Of a DNA stretch of 48,751 nucleotides, positions 1 through 14,165 are shown piece by piece (the first letter of the stretch is position 1; each line of letters opens with the position of its first letter). The notes under the pieces were generated by a model that was given only the letters and a program-made list of their open reading frames with translations, did no database searches and had not been told where the DNA came from. The translations under genes and the position numbers were made by a program. The DNA is from Pelargonium tetragonum (Eukaryota; Streptophyta; Magnoliopsida; Geraniales; Geraniaceae), in assembly GCA_036897445.1 (NCBI GenBank), contig JAYMTL010000142.1:1-48751 (forward strand). The letters run 5' to 3'.

Positions 1-3000
1 CTAGGTTTTTATCTAAGCAGAAATTTAATAAGAAGTAAGAGATACAAGAGTAAAGGAATATATAAAAGTTGAATTGCTTTTAAAAAAGAACAAAAATAAG
101 ACGCATAAAAATAGGAAGCACCAGCCCAGGAAAGTCAAGGGTTATGGTTCCTAGGCACAGAGAATCAATCTACACCGCGCTTATGCTATACTATAAGCGC
201 CCCCTTTTATATGGTATAATATAAAATGTTTTATAGTTAACTGGGCAACCTGCGGGTACCTAAACTTTGAAGTAAACTATCTATGTAATATCCAGTTACA
301 AATTCTTTGTAACCTAAAACTTTCTTTCCCAAAAAAATTCCCAAGCTTTATGAAAAAAGTAAATACTTGCTTGATATAAATATTACCCTTAGAAGTCCCC
401 CTTATAAATTATTACAAGACGCCTCTATTATTTTTATTTATTGCTATTGCTTTGGTATACTTCAATTAATTATATCTCTGTTAATGGTTTTGACTTTATA
501 TATAGATTCGTACCAGTACATAGATACCTGGGTAGTGTAAGGCCGGTTCAGCCTGTTAAGACAAGAACTAGATTTTGCGAATAATATATATAAAGATATA
601 TTCTTATTGAAATGCTGAGTTAAGAAAGTTCCAGGATTCCGGCCAAAAGAGACTCGCCGGTTTAACAGCAGCTTAGGGCAATCATAAAAATAGGGATTTG
701 CAGAATTTAACACTTTCGAAGATTATTAGGAATATTTGCTCCATTTGGATAGCTTCCAATACAAGCGAACCTTGGTAGAAGAACTCAAAACTACATACCT
801 AGGAGGATCCATGAAAATTTTAGAGATACTTGACCAGACAAAGACGAAGTGAATTCAACCCTCTTGCTATATCAAACTCGAATTTGAAGACAAGGTTAAA
901 CCTTTCCACTACTGAGACCTTATATTGCCTATAATTAGGATTTTTATGTCGTTTAATTAGAGGAACCAAAATAGATGTGATATCGCTTATATAAGAAATC
1001 CCCTTTTTAAGTGAACAAGTACTCCTATTCTGTTAGAGTATAAGTCATATGGTAATAAAAGGGCGGTAAGTTAGAAGGGTGTAAGGGTTCTAATCAAGTC
1101 AATAGACAAGGGATAATATAGCAGGACAAATAGCAAACCCTGGGGTGGGTTGCGTACTTACTAGTTTTTTAAGAAACAAATTATATCTTAATATATTACT
1201 AAGAAAGTAAAGACGAAGTATGGAGGTTTTTTGTGTACTCCCTAATGCTATAAATTGAAGTAAATTCGCGTTATTTTAGGAGACCTTGTAAGGCGTACAA
1301 CTTCTGTAATTGTAATAGAATCTGATTAAAAATTATTGACATTTGGATTACTTCAAAACAAGGGTCAAACCTTCTTTATTGTGTTTTCTTTAATTCCTAC
1401 TAGTAGTGTTGCTTGAGAATCAGGAATCAAACACTACTCACATGCCTTTATTCCCGTTGATAAGGCATACTCCTTTTTCGAGGTGTACCTTTTGTATCTT
1501 CGTTCCTTTACTTTACGATTTAGCATGAAAACAAAGTATAAAAACACCTTGAAGATTCAAAATATATAATAAGCGCAGCCCAATAGGGATCCTATATAAT
1601 TGCTACACATAAAGAAGCGATAAGTTAAACTAAGAGTTAATTTAATTGTAATTGATAGGATTTTGACTCAGTTAAGTTTTTATGGATACCCAGTTCTTTT
1701 GAACTTCATGTGCTTTTTCCGCGAGGGTAAAAAAGAGTACTTTACTAGGTCAATTTCGGGGCTCTTAGATATAAAGATAATATAAGACCCTTTTTAATTA
1801 AGAGGTACCCCTTTGTTATGGTAGGAAGTCCCCTCTTTATGATATGAACTTCTGCAGTAAGTTACACACATCGTAACCTTTGGATATCTGCTGATTCTGT
1901 CAAGTCATAGTATACAACTAGAATACCCACACTCGTGGATAGCTTTCTTGCTTAGTTAGGGCACTGGACATATTGTTACTTTGCACGAGTTTCCTCTTTG
2001 AGCTAAATATTTCGGTGCTATCACAAGTGTATAACTCGAATAACTATAATTTTTATTGAAGGTGAATCTTAGTAGGAGTTTAAAACAAGTTTGATATGCT
2101 CAATATGATATGTTAATTAGTGTAAAAAAGAATTACTATACAGAACATTTTAAAACTAAAGTATAGCACCCTCCTATTTCCTCTATCTCAGATAACCCCG
2201 CGAGTTTTCTATTACATTGGCTCCATTGTATATCCCAAGGTACGCCTTAATTATAGAGATAACCTCCTTTGAGCAAAATTTCCTTGCCAGTAATAAAGTG
2301 CTGAATACGTAACTTATAAGGGATTCTCTTCAAACTTCAAAGAAACCAAACTAGTTGCAGGCAATAACCAAAGGATAAAAGAGGAAAGTGCGACTAATCC
2401 CTTTTAGGTCTAATTTATAAGTAATTTGATTAGAAAAAGTTATAGCTATTGCTTGACATAGACTAGGGGGTATTTAAGAAGTAGGAGTCCCCCCGAGGTA
2501 CTGGAATAAGGAATACAAATAGGGATTCAAGAACATAGTATAAACATATATAAATCTGTGGCAGGGATTTTGCTCACAGTACTCCGGGGTGGGATAAAAA
2601 GTCCTTTCACGTATGGTTTTTCCATATAATTTTGTCCCTTATCAATTCAATAAATAAAGAAATAGGCGTTTTAGAAGTTCTAATGAGAGTTTTGACTCAA
2701 CGAACTTGGGTAATATAATGAATATGTCTTGTAACTTATGCAAGTGGCGCTTGAGTAGGAATTAAAGAGTGTGGGCTTAAAAAGCTCATGTAGATATAGT
2801 ATCTAGTTCATTTGACTCTAAAAAGGTTCCTTCGAGAAAACACCTCACTGCTGGGTACTGTAAGTAGTTGGCATCCTTTATAATACTATAAGCAATACCA
2901 ATACTAAGCAAAAAAGACTCTCGCAAATCAGATAAGAATAAAGAAAAGAGAAGGTTAATTAATATTTTCTCAAATTACAATGCCATCACAATCAGGAATG

Positions 3001-6000
3001 CGCTTGGGATATTCAAATAAACTAGATGTCAAATAGAACCCTAATAAGTTATAGTCATTACAAAAAGTTACCTACCAACGGCGAATCCCTTATGCAAAAC
3101 ATACCTCAGTTCTTTTTTTAAGACATGCCCGCGTCATAAAGTCCTCTTTTTATTGCTCAGGATTTTGCTTGAGTGTACTTTTGATAGGGAAGCTCTTACC
3201 TAACTTTTCGTGTTAAAAATAGAATCCTATTTCTTTTGCTCTATCTGATTGAGAGTTTCCTGGAAGTTCGAGCTTGAACCCGGGTGGTACGTGTGGGGTA
3301 GCTTTGATTAACCTATCCGGATGAAGGGGCATTCATAATCCTATGAATTTCTAGTTTTAATATTGGGACTTACTATTGAAACTATTTGCTACGAATAAAC
3401 TGCGGGGAAACTACTCTAGGGTACTTTTCATATTAAAGGCTTTGCTCAAGCAGATATATAAAGAACTTCAGCAACACATTTATCAATAGAATCCCTAAGG
3501 GCGGCACAAAACTAAGCACTTGGGAGACAGGTAAATTTCTATCTTGAATTTCTCGCCCCAAAGGAGAATGATAACAAATAACTTATTTGTGAAAGGTTTT
3601 GGACTCCTTCTGTAAAAAGGCATAAGGTTGAATGTAGACACACTTACTTGTAAATTGATCAACAGCAGAATTCTATTTCCCAAAATTTGTTACTACAAAA
3701 AGGGTTTGTCGTTAATTAGAATTATCTACTTCATTTTTGTAAGCCCCAGCTTCTGAGACACAATAAAAAGCCTTCTCCACTGACTGGGCGGGCATACACT
3801 TTTCTTTTTGATTTTGAATGGTGTTGCGTATTTGAATTACTATCACACGACTTGAACCTTTAGTCGGAACAAGAGAGCTTTGATCTAACATAAAAAAGAA
3901 TACCGGATCCAGGATATGGCGAACAATTGAAACAAGAGCTCTATATTCGAGTAAGGACTTGTATTAGTTAGGGGAATTTTATTAGATCGGGAGCGCCGAA
4001 TTGAAATTTAAAGTCTACTTAGTTGGACATAAAATTACAGTACAGTAAGCGCGCTTATTCAGTTATCCCACGAATTCGATAAGTTTATTATCATAGACTT
4101 GCACTTATAAAGGACTTTCTTGAGGATTTGTTAATGCTAAGTGTTATGTGTTTCCTCTGGAGAAATGCCAAGATTATCTTATTGATTGAAACCTTGGGGA
4201 GATTGAGAACATATATTTAAGCATACACTTAACACCTACTCATATTTTCTATGTTATTGTAAGACTCCGTTCACTCTGCTCTAGGAGGCAAAAGCTGGTG
4301 AGTATACTATCCAGGTTTAGTCAATTTCCTTTTGTTTAATAGGCTTTGCGTAATTATTAGGACTTTTTCCTCAATACTATCTTAAAAAAGAAAGAGGGCT
4401 TATGGTATATCACTGAAATTTGAAATTTTTCTTATTCTTATAAAGGGGCACCCCTCGCAGATAAAGCTAAGGCGGTTTTAAAGATTATAACAAACTAGAG
4501 TTTACCCTTTCCTTTTAGCGCGCACGAAGCATAAGAGCCCTGAAGTTTCCTTTTTATAAAGTCTTCCTGTGGATTTACTAGTGCTGCTAAAGTATCCACT
4601 TCAAGCAGTATTGCACTCATTTTTATAGGTTTATAGAATTGGGGTTAGCCTTAAATACAGGAAACCCTGGTGAATTCAGACTGGATACTTTTTAAAAATG
4701 AAGTTAGAGCCTTTCTAAATAGAGATAGTAGAAGACTCCTTTGTTTTATTGAGGTTACAAATCGGGATAGTACTAAGAGTTTTAGGCCCGTAAGAGTAAA
4801 GCTTTTTTCGAAGGAAGGTCGGCCCTTCTTACTTTTTGAATAGTGTTTGATGAAATTCTGTGTTGTTAAAAAGTGCTATCTTATACATCAGAGTGAAAAG
4901 CATAAGTTTTGAACCTTGGGTTTTGATTGCTGCGTGAAAGAGCAGAGTCCTTATTTATAGGTATCTAGAAAGCAAATACTTATGTGAGAGGGTCTAGTCG
5001 ACTCGAACTTTGAGAATCCTCCTGTATAAACTAGGAGAAACTTTCTATTATAGATATCCCCTTAAAGATTTAGATCTCGCAATCCTTTAAAAATCGTGAG
5101 AAGCACCTACTTATTATTAGAAAAGATTAAATCGCTAAAGCGCTCGTCCCTATTATTGAAGCAAATACGGCCGGCCAAGACCTGCGAATAAGCTACATCT
5201 CATCTTAAACCGAAAACGGAGTCTTTAGACTCCCGGTACCCCAAAGTTAAGCATAAAGTACTTGGTTTTAGAAACCGGTACATTACTCAGGGCAGCAGAA
5301 GGGAAATTCATTAGTCTACAAAAACTGGGGTTATCCTAGCCCAGAGCATTCCCCAGATTTTAGCCTATCCTTTCAAGTTTAATACTTTGTGTCTGAGCTT
5401 TTTAATCTTATCTACTGCATAATAAGGAGCTCCATTCTTGCAATCCTATTTCATTTTTTTTTGATTCCCTAAGCCGAATAGGCGGTTCTCACAGGACCTA
5501 AAATTTTTATTGCTAGGGCTTGAGGGGTATCTTGTTCCATCTAAGGGTATTCTCCACAAGAAAGTCCATTTTATAAAAAGGGCATCCTAATACTACAAAG
5601 CAAGAAGTTCGTAAAAGCAATGAGAAGCTTTAGAAATTTGGATCTCTATCTATACCGGGAGCTCTGTTTAGTACAAGAACTCTCTTAATATCTTTCCCCG
5701 CACTATCGAAAAGGGGTTTGTACTCTCAAAGAAAAATCTTGTTTGTTCCTAGAAACTTAAAAGGGAGGTCGTAGTGTAAACTCACTATCACCAGGTTATT
5801 TTAAATTCCCAGAAGTCAAAGAGTACAATTACGCTAGAAAAGTCTGACCCCCGGAAATACCGGTACCAAAGTTTCCTTATAACCTAAATGTATAGAAGCC
5901 CTTTGCACAAATTTAGTGCTAATTAAAGAAAAAGAGTTAAGCCTCTTCTTTTAAGTTAAGTGTACATACACTATGAAATACTTATATCTTTTTTGCTGCA

Positions 6001-8835
6001 TAGTTATTAAGGGCTCAAGAAGGAATCCTTATAACGTTTGGTGTAGTTCTTTACTAGCGTGCAGCTATTAGTCCCTTTTTTAAGAAGCTTTTTGGACCCG
6101 CATATAGTTTAGACTTAGTAAAAATTTTTAAGCACTTTATGTAAAAGTAGACCCCCGTAGCCAACTAAGGAATGTTCTTGTCATGTATCAGAAATTTAAG
6201 GAAACTGAGATATTTATTAAACTATATGAGATCCGAAGTTTTGTTTAACAAATACAAGTACCCCAAGCGCTACTAAGTATAATGTTGAGATACTTCCAGG
6301 AACTTTGCAACCAGCTCGTAAAGCTAACTCGTTACAACTCTTTAGAATAATGAGGGTGGACACTTACTTTACTTAATAGGGGTTTGGCAAAGTAGGACAA
6401 AAAGACTGGAGCTACATCAAAATCAAGGAAGATACAGAAGTATAAGTCTGTCAAAAAAGTCTCGACTCTACATTATGCGAATAAATTTGTAAGAACTCCA
6501 TAATTTATATAGAAGAAAAGTTATAGCTTTCATTTCAATTCGAGTTCTTTTTCGACCAAAGTCCTGCATTTGCCTTTTAATCTCAGTCCTACAGAAACCC
6601 TTTTAAAAGGATCCCCTTATTATAATTATAATAATTTAGTTTTTCTTTCGGAAGTAGACAGAGAGTAATAAAGGACTTCATTTGTAATGGGTCTCCCCCT
6701 CCAAGAAGCTTAATCAATTTTTGGGGACTGAGTCTAGATCATTTAAAGAAGCTTATAGATTTTACGTGCTTATATGACTTATAAGGTTTCCAGTAATGCT
6801 CTTCGGGAGTCTATGGGTAATGTTTTAAAAGTACAAACTCGAAGCTAGGGCATATGCGCATATTAGGTGACAAGAACTAATACAGAATTAAGATCGGACA
6901 GTACCCTATTTTGAAGAAGAAAGCTAGTAAAGTAAAATAGGGGTTCCGGGGTTTAATGTACCCCCATTAGAGGTTTAATGAGGCTGCTTAGTTAGTATAT
7001 AATATTGCATCAAGCTTATGGGTTCTTAAAAAAAGAAGGAAACTCCCGGACAATCTTATTCATATGCTAGTTTCGCTTAATTCTTTGACTGGGCTTTCCC
7101 ATTTTAAAGAAGCAGCAGCCTCTTCTTCTTTTTTTAGCGCTTATACTTAATGAAATTCTACTTACTATACCTTTCACTTAGTACCATGCTGCAGTAAGTT
7201 TTCCTCCGTATGTTCTATATTCTCTTAAGGGTAGAAACCTGAGTATCTGCTATCCAGAACACTTAATATGTAATCAAATCCCGTTTTGTCTTACGTGTTT
7301 GTGGACATGTCTTTTCCGCGGATTGCTTTATTTCATGATGTACTTTACGTGGGAAAATTGAAAAATTATAACACTCTTCAAAGAAAGGGCCAGCTTTATA
7401 GGCATGAAGATTAAGTCTAAATGTGCCAAGAATTCCCCGGTAAGACAAAGTCTCTAAATAAAGGACTCCCAGTTTACTTGTCTCTTACAAAAATGAGTGG
7501 TCATAGGTCCTTCTTTTCAAAATCCTTACTGGTTTTGGTATTTTGCAGACTAGTTGTCAAGATATCCCTTAGGTACAAATCCTAGAAACAAATAAACAAT
7601 TAGATAGGTCATTTTCAGCGCAACCCCAAAAACTTACTAATAATTACCACTTTGTTCCAACTCTTAGCAATTGGAATAAAAGTATACATTGCCAGGTCAC
7701 CGTCCTAATTCTTACTTACTATATTTTGTTGAAAGTCTCTCTCAAACCAGAAACCCAAGTAGAAAGCTTAAGTCCTTGGACAAGCTGTGAGTTATAATAG
7801 AATTTTTTCAGGATACTCAAAATCTGGATATTGTAATTGGATTCTTGACTTCGAGAACCCATGGAAAAACTTGCCAGTCTACTCATATTAACTAGGGATC
7901 TCCTGTTCATTTTAGTTTCATTATTAAAGTTGTATTTGTTGAGACTTCTATTTCTTTAACTCTAAGTTCTAGTTTTGGATCCACTAATTCTAAAAAAGGG
8001 GTTTCTCTTATAATTTAATTAGCTGTTAATTTTGTTCAATCAAGTACATAAAAATTGAGTGTGTGTTATAGATATAGTCACAAAGGTCTCCCAACTAGCT
8101 ACCGGCACGCACCCCTTCGTTATCTACTAAAAATATTAAGAAGTTTGCTCCCTTTCAAAAAAAAGTCTTATCTTTCCTCGGTTCACGGTCTAGGATTTAA
8201 TGGTTAGGGCCATTCCTCACAGCGTGCTCCGTATATATAAGAAATTTCTTTTAGTTTTTAATTAAGGAAAGTTTGATTGTTTCATACCTAAATTATCTTA
8301 CTAAAGATTCGTAGAGTCTTCCAGTTGCTGATATATCTACGTTGAGATTTGCCTTTTTTAATTCTACTAAAGTACTAAACTGGGTTATACTTCTGAGCGA
8401 TCTGTTATTATATTAAAAATCTTTAAGTGTCAGTCCAACTGGGGTATGCTTTATATGCAGGGAGTTATTTATATAAGAAACGCCAAAGTATATCCAATCC
8501 ATGGGGCAAGGCCTTTTGTAATACTCGTTTTTAGCAAGGCTAATAGCTGCTAGTTTTTAAAAGACGGATACTTTCCGTAAGTAACTCCAGTCATTTCAGA
8601 AAAGGGAATTTCGTACATGGACGGGTCTTAAAATAGCGGTTAGAGTTTACCTCTACGATACTCTTTTAATAAGTTAAGGGCGGAGAATATAAGAATTACT
8701 AGGACTTAGTGCGATAAAGAAATTTGCTTTTGGGTTGTATATGAATTCAAATTGAGAATGTCCTAAAAGGTAAACACATTTTCAAAGAAACATAAGTTAT
8801 AAAGAATTAATATAGAAGAGAGAAGGGAGGGAGTC
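1..8835. other. RIP-type non-coding DNA, nothing recognised
   Basis: No gene, RNA gene or repeat with clear edges could be made out here. Frames above 60 codons (near 462-713, 3495-3683, 7263-7448 and 7719-7910, all minus) have no family resemblance and no supporting context. Short GC-richer words such as runs of CCCC or GGGG are the C and G residues expected to survive CpA to TpA mutation. Decayed repeats are the likely source, but none could be assigned to a family. Confidence 0.6.
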
Positions 8836-8839
8836 TTTT

Positions 8840-9375
8840 TTAATAAAATAGAGTACAAATGGAACAAGAGGCTAGCCTTAACTAGTATGGTTTATAACTT
8901 TTTTGATAAAAATAACTTAGAGTTAAGGAACTGAAAAGGGATGAAGTAATCCATTTCCGGTAAAGAGGTCAAAATGATCTTTCTTGATGTGGTGCTCTTA
9001 TAGTGTAAGATGGTTCATACTAAATTAAATACTATATACGCATATTAACCTCCTTCCTCTAGTCGGTAAAAAGGATGAATCTATGTACTATACTATTGGG
9101 GTCTTCTCGTTAGGGAGGATAAGAGCAGATAAGGCTATGAGGGAATAATCCTTTAAAACTCCTATACCTATACTTATTACAATATATTATACTCTATATA
9201 TCTAAATAACATTAAAAACTTAAAGAGTAAGACTATATAATCAAGAAGGGTATCCATAAGTTATAGGCCTTAAGGGTCTAATTCGTCTAGCTCCCGGTAA
9301 AAGAAGTCTAGCTGGTAAGCCGAGTATAGGTTTTAAGAAAGGTCTAGCTAGAAGGATTAAGAGGAAACCAAAGTT
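8840..9375 (+). mobile_element. Decayed dispersed repeat, copy a (possible pogo/Fot1-type DNA transposon)
   Basis: A block at 9045-9150 recurs at 21456-21557, 37277-37380 and 44711-44811. It has an AACCTCCTT-type word, then CTCTAGTCGGTA (exact also at 37.3 kb), then 70-74 bases downstream a GATAAGAGC-type word ending in GAGG and AAT. Here the last word starts at 9118. An A/T-only stretch at 9170-9240 and an A/G- and AGCTC-rich stretch at 9280-9370 follow, as they do near 37.4-37.6 kb. A weaker match to the GAACAAGAGG word lies at 8851-8880. Transposon identity is inferred from the short coding-like frame seen in the better copies at 26.65 and 46.26 kb; no terminal repeats were found. Confidence 0.4.
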
Positions 9376-12300
9376 CCTAAACAAGAAGTCATGAATAAGA
9401 ATAATTTAAGTAGGAAAGGAAGTCCGTAAAAAGTGTTATGAGATATGATATTAGAACCTGTTACTTTCTTTTATTCCCTAGTTTTCTTAAAAGGCATTCC
9501 CCAGTCTTTTTCTAATATAGTATAGGAAGTCTCTCCTGTAGTGTACTGGAACTCTTGTTTTTTTCTTAGTAGCTAGGTTAAGAAATTCTTAAAGGTTTCT
9601 AGGAATTTTTAAGGGATAGTCTATAGAAAGTCGCTTTTGTAGTATATAGTATTGGACTGTTCCTCTGGGCAATAATAGAGAGCTGAAGTAGAGAGTTCTT
9701 TTAAAAATCTTAAGCACTTTATAGGACAGCCCTTTTTTAATGAGTGTAGCTACTTACTATACCCCACCAAGAGCTCAAAATAGAGAATTCATAGGCTAAA
9801 AAGGAAGCTGACCAGTAAGATTAACTAGGCTACGAAACAAAGAAGAAAATGCAACCTATTCAAATTTCCACGGGGAGTCTCCTTATATTTTAATTGTGCG
9901 CGGCACCCCTGACTCTAAAAGCTAAGCTGCGTCTAAGGAAACCCTCAGATTTTCTGCTATGAACTAAAAAGGCATACACTTCAGGACATTAAAAACTTTA
10001 CTTTCTTTTGAAGCTTTGTTAGGAACTTCTTAAACTAAATAGTTTTTTACGTCATAAATAAATACCTAATTATAGGAAGACCCGACTTTAAATATACTTT
10101 GATTTGCCGAATGTAAACTTTATTAAAGTAATAAGCTAATAGGCGCCCCCAGTTCCTATTCATAGTTTTAAGAGTATAGTAAAATATCTCCTTATGAGAA
10201 TTTTTTAGGGGGCGTATGACTTACTAAAAATCTACAAGTAGAAAAGGTTCCATTTCATTTTATGGTAATTCTTACTACCTTTAGTTTGAGATTTACGTAA
10301 AGAAGTTCTCTTTTTAAGTAATAAAGCAAGGGGGCCCAGAATCGAGTTCCTTTTTTGTGGAGTTTCCCCTTTTATATACCGGTATAGTGGCCAGGTCCCA
10401 CTTTTTTATTCTGAGGAGCTCCTTATAAACCGATACCCCTAGCTCTAGGCCCCTTATAATTCCTCATAAATACTGAAGGGATAACTAAACCAGAGGGGGC
10501 TAATATATAAGAATTAAAAGCTTCTTCTATACTATAAACCCTTTCAATCTTATATTTTAGAATATAAGAGGGTCCCTCGGATCCATCTATTCTTATTCTT
10601 TAGTAGGAATTTTTTACTCAAAGTTGCAGAAATGCCAAAAAAGGAATTCTCCGCCGAAATTTTTTTTAGGAGTAGTATTTGTATGTCACAGTTTCTTCAA
10701 AGGATTTCCGCGACTCAATCCAGCGGTTTACCTGGTTACTTTATGGAGGGAGATTCTATACCTTTTCTGCACAAAAGCTCCTGTGTTTTATTACCGCAAG
10801 TAACTAACACCTGTTTGACCCCCTTATTTAACCAACGCACCCTGATGAGTAAGGGCACACTTCCTGGCTATTCTTTTAATAAGAGACCTCTCTACTGTTT
10901 CCAGCTACTGCTAAAGAGTCAAAACCCAAACACAACTTAAACTTATAAGGGTCTATCCAAAGCGGACCCAATGACTCTATACTCGATACCAAAGTCAAAA
11001 GTCTCTCTTAGAAGTTTGCAAAGTAATCCAGAATATACATAAACGGCTTTATCTAACTAAAGATAGCTCTAGAGGTAACCCATTAAAAAATAATAAGGTG
11101 TGCTCTTTATATTTATATATACCAGTATCTCAAAGCATAAGGTTTACTATATTCCTGAAGTTAACCACTAAAAATAGAACTCACTAACGAGATAGGAAGA
11201 GCGCCCCGTGTTATCTAATAAATACTAATTGAAAGATTCCTTCATTATGAATACAATAGAGGACCCACTTTTGTACATATTGGAAAAGTGGGCTTCTAAT
11301 TTTAATAAAGGAAAATGCTAAGAAAAACCTACACTCAGGGACCTTTGCGGCGTATGCCTTTCAAAATACACAAGAAGCTAACGCAGATAGACTGGAGTTT
11401 GGAAGCTATAAAACAAAAGCGGGTATTTCTAAAAAAGTAGTACTGCAGAGTTCCTATTATCTAATCTCAACCTGATTATCAAGAACAACGGATCCTTTCT
11501 ATAAACTAAAGAGAAAACCCCCCAAAATATTATAAAAAACTCTGACTATATACGTCAAATGCCCGTAAAAAATTAGGATCCAAAAAAGGGTTTAGTACCC
11601 CCTTTTCTCTCGTATAGGGCAGAAAGACCTAACCCGCGGGTTGGTCAAAAATTAGACTTGCGAAACATATAACTAAAGGCAAGAGTAAATCAACGGTTTT
11701 TACAAATACGGGGGCTCCGCTTTACTTACTTCTCACTTGCGAATCCGGATATATTCTATTAAATAGGGAGTATTCCCGGGCTTTATTTTAAAATTTATGC
11801 TTTCGCTTTTAAACTTTTACCAGCAGTGGGAGTGGTTATGTTTAAATTAAGGAGGTTCCTCTTTATTTACTAGGGTTTTTACTGTAAATTTAGGGGGGGT
11901 ATGGCAAAAAAAGTAACAGGAATTCCGTAATTAATGAAGAATAAAAGTAATGCTAAATTAAAGAGTCGTGGGAAATAGAAAAACCGATTCAGGATATAGA
12001 ATTTGAGTGCGGGGTTTCCCTTTCCAGTGGGAGCGAGGTCCGTAACTTGGCTTTCTCTGCTGGGTTTAAAGCTCTCTAAGCGAGGGTTTTGCCCTTTAAA
12101 ATCCCTTGTAGATCCTGCAGAAATTTTTTGGGTTTTAGCTTGTTGAGATACAAGTACTTTGGTGGATTTCTTACAAGATAGAATTTTTTTAGCCTGTCAA
12201 AAAAGGGGAATACCTTAGGAATAAATTAAACGGAAGTCTTTCTAAGAGTAAAAGGGGTTTGATACCAATTCTGCATCCTGTCTGTAAGGGGCTCCCTTTT

Positions 12301-13870
12301 TATTTAATAGGTTTATTTAAAGTCTTTCCCTGTATTAATCGATTAGAATTCATAGGAAAACTCGGGCTAATAAAAATGGGTAAGAGTTTATTTAAATTCA
12401 GGAAATTCCCTCTTTTTTGGTTAGAACAAAAAAAGGAAAGGGGTAGATTTTTATAGTTTAATATTCGCTTATATTTCGCTTATATAGAGAATTCCAGTTA
12501 ACTAGTATTAGTATTTTGGATCGCTATCGCTATACCGAAGCCAAGTGTAAAGCGTAGTAAATTGAGACTCCTTTCGGAAGTGTTTTCTAGTCTCCTGCCT
12601 GACTAAATGAATCCTAGAATATAAATAGGATTTTAGAGGGACCTTATTAGAAGAATATTAGAAGAAAAAGGGCCGTGTATATAATATGTCACGCCCCTTT
12701 CCAAATGGAACCCTTGACATCTCTGGCAAATAAGAAGCATTCTAGTTACTTGTTCAGCAGCCTATAATAAAACGGATTCCTAGCTAGAGACATGAGAATC
12801 TTTATTTAAGTAATTTCACGCTCACTTTGGTAGGTATTAAAGGCGTCAGGTATAACTCTTATAGATCCATACCCTTTGTACAGGACTCCAGGATTATAGC
12901 AAGCTTTATCTTTATATAAAATCTAGGTAATTCCTTTGATGGATATAATGTAGACACTGTCTCTTCGCAAAAGAAATTTTATATGAATGAAAACTACTAA
13001 CTTCCTTATCTTATAAGACAAAAACATAGGCTGTACTTTACACTGACTTAACTTTAAATGCCATTATATTTGAGATTTTAGATTTAGTATTGTACTTAAT
13101 CACAAGTCCAAGAGGCTCCTTTTAAGAAAGAACTGGGTATCTAATTATAGGGCTTCTTCAATACTAATTGAACTTGAGCTTCGACCTTATTATATAAATG
13201 AATCCAGGAATTTCAAGCTATTCAAAGCTTATACCCCGAATACTAAAAAGTAGTTTTTATTATAGGAAAACCTTCTAAAATAAAGTAACAGGGCACCCTG
13301 GATAAGTTTTAGTAGCCAAAGAATTTTTGTTCGTTATACTAATTGGACAAAAGTAAGATTTTTATCAGATCTGGGGACCACTCCTTATACTATATAATAT
13401 AAAGAGAATAAAAAATTTTTTAGGGTATCTTAACCAATAGAAGTAATTTAAAATTATGCTTCAATCTAGAAATAAAGGTATAATGAGTTTGGCCTTATTC
13501 ATCTCCTTCGATCTTGCCTCAGGAAACAAGGGTCAGCTCTGATGTAATAAAGTCTTTGTCTTGACTAAAACGAGTGCATTTCACTTCTATTTTATATCTT
13601 TTAAGCAAGCATAAGGTACCAAAAGAACCTTCTTTACAACATAATACTCAGTTTTTTACTTGGTCTAAAAGTTAAAGAAAAATGGCAGTCTATATCTAAA
13701 GAGATATTAACTACGAGCATGCATACCCCATAACCTATAGTATGCCCTTGCGGGCTTATTTAGTATGGTAATAAAAATGTTATTTAATATAAATCCAAAA
13801 AAACAAAGAAAACTCCTATCGAAAATGTAAGGTAACATTACTCCATTACTGAAAGTCAGATTTATTCTCT
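9376..13870. other. RIP-type non-coding DNA with one 102-codon frame
   Basis: Apart from the frame at 10632-10940, listed separately, this stretch shows dense stops and the TA excess of the flanks. A 12-bp palindrome TATACCGGTATA sits at 10375-10386. The 65-codon frame at 12259-12456 has no recognisable content. No repeat edges, tRNA boxes or family motifs were found. Confidence 0.55.
10632..10940 (+). CDS. Uncharacterised 102-codon frame, probably chance
   Basis: An ATG-started frame of 102 codons with a reasonable context (A at -3) ends at TAA. The product has four cysteines spread along its length, a basic start (MPKKEF) and no evident signal peptide, membrane segment or known motif. Locally, CA- and TG-containing words are more frequent than in the surroundings (for example near 10681-10860), so the stretch may have escaped some of the mutation seen around it. 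AT isochores of some ascomycetes do harbour small effector genes, but those normally begin with a signal peptide, which is missing here. I treat it as a candidate only; an uninterrupted frame of this length is expected by chance in a window this size. Confidence 0.12.
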   Translation: MPKKEFSAEIFFRSSICMSQFLQRISATQSSGLPGYFMEGDSIPFLHKSSCVLLPQVTNTCLTPLFNQRTLMSKGTLPGYSFNKRPLYCFQLLLKSQNPNTT

Positions 13871-13873
13871 AAA

Positions 13874-13947
13874 GGATTCGAAAGCTCAGTGGTAAAGCAC
13901 AGGTTAGTTTGATCCGCATGTCACTGGTTCAAGTCTGCTCGTAATTA
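13874..13947 (+). pseudogene. tRNA-like fossil, Asn(GTT)-like
   Basis: The stretch has an A-box-like word AGCTCAGTGGTAAAGCA and a B-box-like word CTGGTTCAAGTCTG at tRNA spacing, 74 nt overall. A cloverleaf can be drawn: D stem GCTC/AAGC with one mismatch; anticodon stem CAGGT/ATCCG with four of five pairs counting G-T; T stem ACTGG/CTGCT with one mismatch and wobbles; a weak acceptor stem. The anticodon loop TAGTTTG would give GTT (Asn), but position 33 is A instead of the invariant T, and several helices are weakened. It therefore looks like a mutated tRNA gene, not a working one. Two further tRNA-like remains lie within 1.1 kb downstream. Confidence 0.42.
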
Positions 13948-14109
13948 GAAGTTAATAGCTCTGAGAAGTCCGTTTATTAACTCTCCTTGTAGCTAAACTC
14001 TTCTTGTTGTCTGTACCTATTGTCTTATACTTATTTATAGGAGTAAGAGTAGTATATAGAAAGTTGTATTAGTCTAAGGTGCAAAGCCCTATCTATTCCT
14101 TGTCGTTAC

Positions 14110-14165
14110 TGAACTGACGATAGAGCCTTGTAATCGGCTGACTGATTATAAGCAATTAGGGTCCT
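14110..14165 (+). pseudogene. Weak tRNA-like fossil, Thr(TGT)-like
   Basis: The word ATAGAGCC followed by TTGTAATCGG resembles the end of the D arm and the anticodon loop of a Thr(TGT) tRNA. AGCC/GGCT (14124-14127 with 14136-14139) can pair around it, although the loop is one base longer than normal. No clear B box follows. The call rests on one short word and on its position between two better tRNA-like remains. Confidence 0.18.
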
